Origin: Bacteroidota bacterium
GTDB lineage: Bacteria; Bacteroidota; Bacteroidia; B-17B0; Aurantibacillaceae
Direction of reading: 5' to 3'
DNA: 10,031 bases
Assembly: GCA_025360565.1 (NCBI GenBank)
Contig: JANYBY010000429.1
Coordinates: 1-10,031, forward strand
Under the pieces are notes generated by a model. The model was not told where the DNA came from. It made no database searches and was given only the letters and a program-made list of their open reading frames with translations. The position numbers and the translations under genes were made by a program. This document shows, piece by piece, positions 8,059-10,031 of the stretch (the first letter of the stretch is position 1; each line of letters opens with the position of its first letter).

Positions 8059-8089
8059 CAAACTACTTTTAAAAAAGAGTTGTTCACAA
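8059..8089 (-). promoter_or_regulatory. Weak candidate promoter for the SGNH-SGNH-MBOAT operon
   Basis: Read on the minus strand, TTG (8089-8087), 21 bases, then TAGTTTG (8065-8059), which resembles the TAnnTTTG -7 box with one base missing. It lies about 30 bases before the ATG at 8028, a suitable distance. The imperfect -7 box makes this a low-confidence call; it is the best match I found in the 111-bp divergent intergenic region. Confidence 0.25.
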
Positions 8090-8090
8090 C
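8079..8090. repeat. Short palindrome GTTGT-TC-ACAAC between divergent genes
   Basis: Two perfect 5-bp arms separated by 2 bases lie in the region between the acylation operon and miaA, overlapping the candidate -33 element of the operon promoter. It has the form of a dimeric regulator site but is short enough to arise by chance. Confidence 0.2.
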
Positions 8091-8139
8091 CTGTTTTGAA
8101 TAATTAGTTCCTTAGGTAAAATGCCCTTAATTTTACGGT

Positions 8140-9060
8140 ATTATTTCATCCCAAGCCAAATATCTGGTAGTAATTGCAGGACCTACGGCAATTGGCAAAA
8201 CCAAGCTTAGCATCGACCTTGCAAAACACTATGGAACGGAAATATTATCAGCCGATTCGCGGCAATTTTACAAGGAGTTAACTATTGGCACGGCAAAACC
8301 GGATGCAACACAATTAAGCGAGGTAAAACATCATTTTATAAATACAAAAAGTGTTACCGAATTATACGGTGCCGGTCATTTTGAAAAAGACGCGCTTGAA
8401 ACATTGAACCGTTTGTTTTCTGAAAAAGATATTGTAATTCTGGTCGGTGGCTCGGGGCTTTACATAAACGCGGTTTTGAACGGAGTTGATGATTTTATTG
8501 AGGTGCCGGATGAAGTTCGAGAAAATTTAAACGAAGAATTTAAAAAATCGGGAATTATTTTTTTACAAACTAAATTGAAAGAACTGGATGAGGCGTATTA
8601 TAATTCGGTTGATCTTAATAATCCGCAACGAATGGTAAGAGCTCTGGAAGTTTGCATTCACACTGGTATGCCTTACTCTTCTTTTTTAAACAGGCCAAAA
8701 ACAAAACGAAATTTTACCGCCATAAAAATTCTGCTGAGCACCGAAAGAGAACTTTTATATGAAAAAATAAATTCGCGAGTGGATGAAATGATGACGCAGG
8801 GATTATTGGAAGAAGTAAAACAACAGCAAAACCTTAAAGGCCTGAATGCATTGAAAACAGTAGGCTACAAGGAGCTTTTCGCTTTTTTGGATGGAAGTTA
8901 TAACTTAAATACCGCTGTTTCCAAAATAAAACAACATACCCGCAATTACGCCAAACGGCAAATTACCTGGTTTAAAAATCAGGATGACTTTGAAGAGTTT
9001 GAACCGAACGCGTTTGAAAAAATTAAGGCTTACATTGATATTATCATTTCGCATGGGTAA
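8140..9060 (+). CDS. miaA: tRNA dimethylallyltransferase (tRNA A37 isopentenyltransferase)
   Basis: Cytoplasmic enzyme that transfers a dimethylallyl group from DMAPP to N6 of adenosine 37 in tRNAs reading UNN codons. Read from the ATT at 8140 it is 306 aa, the usual length for MiaA, and all hallmarks are present: P-loop GPTAIGKT (14-21), ADSRQFY with Asp39, IGTAKP (49-54), VGGSGLYI (102-109), NPQRMVRALEV, and the C-terminal KRQITWFK. The start is the odd point. Upstream of the P-loop the frame has a stop at 8128-8130 and no ATG, GTG or TTG. The first conventional start is a TTG at 8404, which would delete 88 residues including the ATP/DMAPP-binding P-loop and Asp39. ATT at 8140 or 8143 fits the usual few residues before KYLVVIAGPT. 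An ATG at 8121 is in another frame. The downstream transporter gene overlaps by 8 nt. Confidence 0.9.
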   Translation: MISSQAKYLVVIAGPTAIGKTKLSIDLAKHYGTEILSADSRQFYKELTIGTAKPDATQLSEVKHHFINTKSVTELYGAGHFEKDALETLNRLFSEKDIVILVGGSGLYINAVLNGVDDFIEVPDEVRENLNEEFKKSGIIFLQTKLKELDEAYYNSVDLNNPQRMVRALEVCIHTGMPYSSFLNRPKTKRNFTAIKILLSTERELLYEKINSRVDEMMTQGLLEEVKQQQNLKGLNALKTVGYKELFAFLDGSYNLNTAVSKIKQHTRNYAKRQITWFKNQDDFEEFEPNAFEKIKAYIDIIISHG

Positions 9061-10031
9061 TTTTTTGGGCTTCATAAACGATTACAAAAAAATTGAAAGG
9101 CCGGTAATGAACGTGATCATTTCGGAGTTCTTTATACAAATGGTGAATGCCACCTTCATGAATATTCTTCCGTTGTACATGACTAGGCAAGGCTTTACGG
9201 ATGAAGATATCGCGCTTTTTATTACATTCCGTTTTCTTGGCGTTTTTATTCTGGCCTTACCGCTTGGTAAATTTATTAAAGGCAAAAAATTATTTTTCTT
9301 GTTCTATTTATCTAATGTTTGTGTGCCTTTCTTTGGTATTGCCATTGTTCTATCCATCGCTTTCAAATTAAAAGCGCTTACATTAATTTCTTTGTTACTT
9401 TGGGGAGCTTCTTTCACTTTTATGCAAATACCAATTTCTCCGTTCATTTTACGCAATTCAGTTAAAACCAATCACACCGCGGGCATCGCGTTAAGCTACA
9501 GTACCTGGAGTTTTGGTGGCATTGTTAGCGGAATTATTATCGCGGTTTTAGATTGGATCGATCCTCATTTATTTAATGAACAATTTATATTGATGTTGTT
9601 TTCTATTCTTGGTTTTGGCGGATTATTTTTTCTTTACAGAGTTAAAAACTTCAGCGAGATCTCAACCGATGGAGAAAAACCAACAAGTGGTAAACAAACT
9701 AACGACTGGAAATTAATTTTAAAAGCCTTAATACCTACCCTGATAATTGCAACCGGCGCGGGATTAACCATTCCTTTCATCAGTTTATTTTTTGATAAGA
9801 TCCATCATTTGGGTAAGGGCGGATTTTCGGTACTCAGCTCCGTTGCCGCAATATTGGTTGCTTATGGCGCCATGTTGGTTCCAAAAATAAAAAACAAAAT
9901 TGGTTACAAGGTAGCAATTCCAACTACCCAATCTTTAGCCGTTATTTCTTTAGTGGCTCTGGCAACCACCCAATTTTACAGTCAATACTCCGTTGCAATA
10001 ATTATCGCGGCCGTTTGTTATTTAATGCGGC
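9053..10031 (+). CDS. Major facilitator superfamily transporter, 3' end beyond window
   Basis: An open frame from the ATG at 9053 to the window edge, 326 complete codons without a stop, so the gene is partial only because the window ends. The product is strongly hydrophobic with repeated membrane helices: about 15-40 (ISEFFIQMVNATFM), then LFITFRFLGVFIL, LFFLFYLSNVCVPFF, ALTLISLLLWGASF, FGGIVSGIIIAVL, LMLFSILGFGGLFFL, a charged cytoplasmic linker around 200-222, and further helices after it. A short N-terminal cytoplasmic tail, about six helices, a hydrophilic loop and then a second half fits the MFS fold. I see no motif that identifies the substrate. Its ATG lies inside the end of miaA (ATGGGTAA, 8-nt overlap), implying co-transcription and coupled translation, though the two functions have no obvious link. 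Confidence 0.75.
   Translation, partial: MGNFLGFINDYKKIERPVMNVIISEFFIQMVNATFMNILPLYMTRQGFTDEDIALFITFRFLGVFILALPLGKFIKGKKLFFLFYLSNVCVPFFGIAIVLSIAFKLKALTLISLLLWGASFTFMQIPISPFILRNSVKTNHTAGIALSYSTWSFGGIVSGIIIAVLDWIDPHLFNEQFILMLFSILGFGGLFFLYRVKNFSEISTDGEKPTSGKQTNDWKLILKALIPTLIIATGAGLTIPFISLFFDKIHHLGKGGFSVLSSVAAILVAYGAMLVPKIKNKIGYKVAIPTTQSLAVISLVALATTQFYSQYSVAIIIAAVCYLMR

Noticed and set aside
8029..8061. N-terminal extension of the first SGNH protein to the TTG at 8061
   Set aside because: The ATG at 8028 directly precedes a normal signal or anchor sequence; the extra 11 residues add nothing recognisable and come close to the candidate -7 box.
8121..8208. ORF from the ATG at 8121 as the true start of miaA through a frameshift
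   Set aside because: The frame read from this ATG does not resemble a MiaA N-terminus, and the correct frame is intact from 8131 onward, so no frameshift is needed.
9082..9285. Minus-strand open frame within the MFS transporter gene
   Set aside because: It is a shadow of the hydrophobic membrane-helix coding sequence on the plus strand and has no supporting features.

Overview
The window is AT-rich chromosomal DNA from a member of the Bacteroidota. The main evidence is a large secreted protein with a type IX secretion (T9SS) C-terminal sorting domain (characteristic of this phylum), a perfect TAnnTTTG-type -7 promoter box, the general lack of strong Shine-Dalgarno sites, and an MBOAT/SGNH gene set of the kind found in this phylum. 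The sequence does not allow a genus call. No tRNA, rRNA, CRISPR array, insertion sequence or phage gene was seen.

Layout. (1) 28-843 (+): a predicted lipoprotein with a central beta-rich domain and C-terminal membrane segments. (2) 844-1211: a gene-free stretch between converging genes, holding one weakly structured element and no clear terminator. (3) 1212-3563 (-): a 783-residue multidomain T9SS cargo protein with its own candidate promoter. (4) 8028 down to 3718 (-): a tightly packed three-gene operon of two SGNH/GDSL-type hydrolase-fold proteins followed by an MBOAT membrane O-acyltransferase. Its junctions are a 1-nt TAATG overlap and a 4-nt gap. (5) 8140-10031 (+): divergent from the operon, miaA (tRNA A37 dimethylallyltransferase) overlapping by 8 nt a major facilitator transporter gene that runs off the window.

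How the genes work together. The MBOAT plus two SGNH proteins looks like a cell-surface O-acylation module, similar in logic to alginate acetylation (AlgI with AlgJ/AlgX): the MBOAT passes acyl groups across the inner membrane and exported SGNH proteins transfer or remove them on a glycan. No polysaccharide synthase or glycosyltransferase is in the window, so the acceptor is unknown. The T9SS protein is a separate transcription unit, and any functional link to acylation is speculative. miaA and the transporter are probably co-transcribed because they overlap, not because their functions are related.

The most unusual observation concerns start codons. For three of the seven genes (the lipoprotein, the MBOAT gene and miaA), no ATG, GTG or TTG codon gives a complete N-terminus. 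In each case an AUA or AUU codon lies where the family or signal-peptide structure predicts the start. For miaA the first conventional start codon lies about 88 codons in, past the P-loop. This may be real near-cognate initiation or sequence error. The other four genes have good ATG starts.
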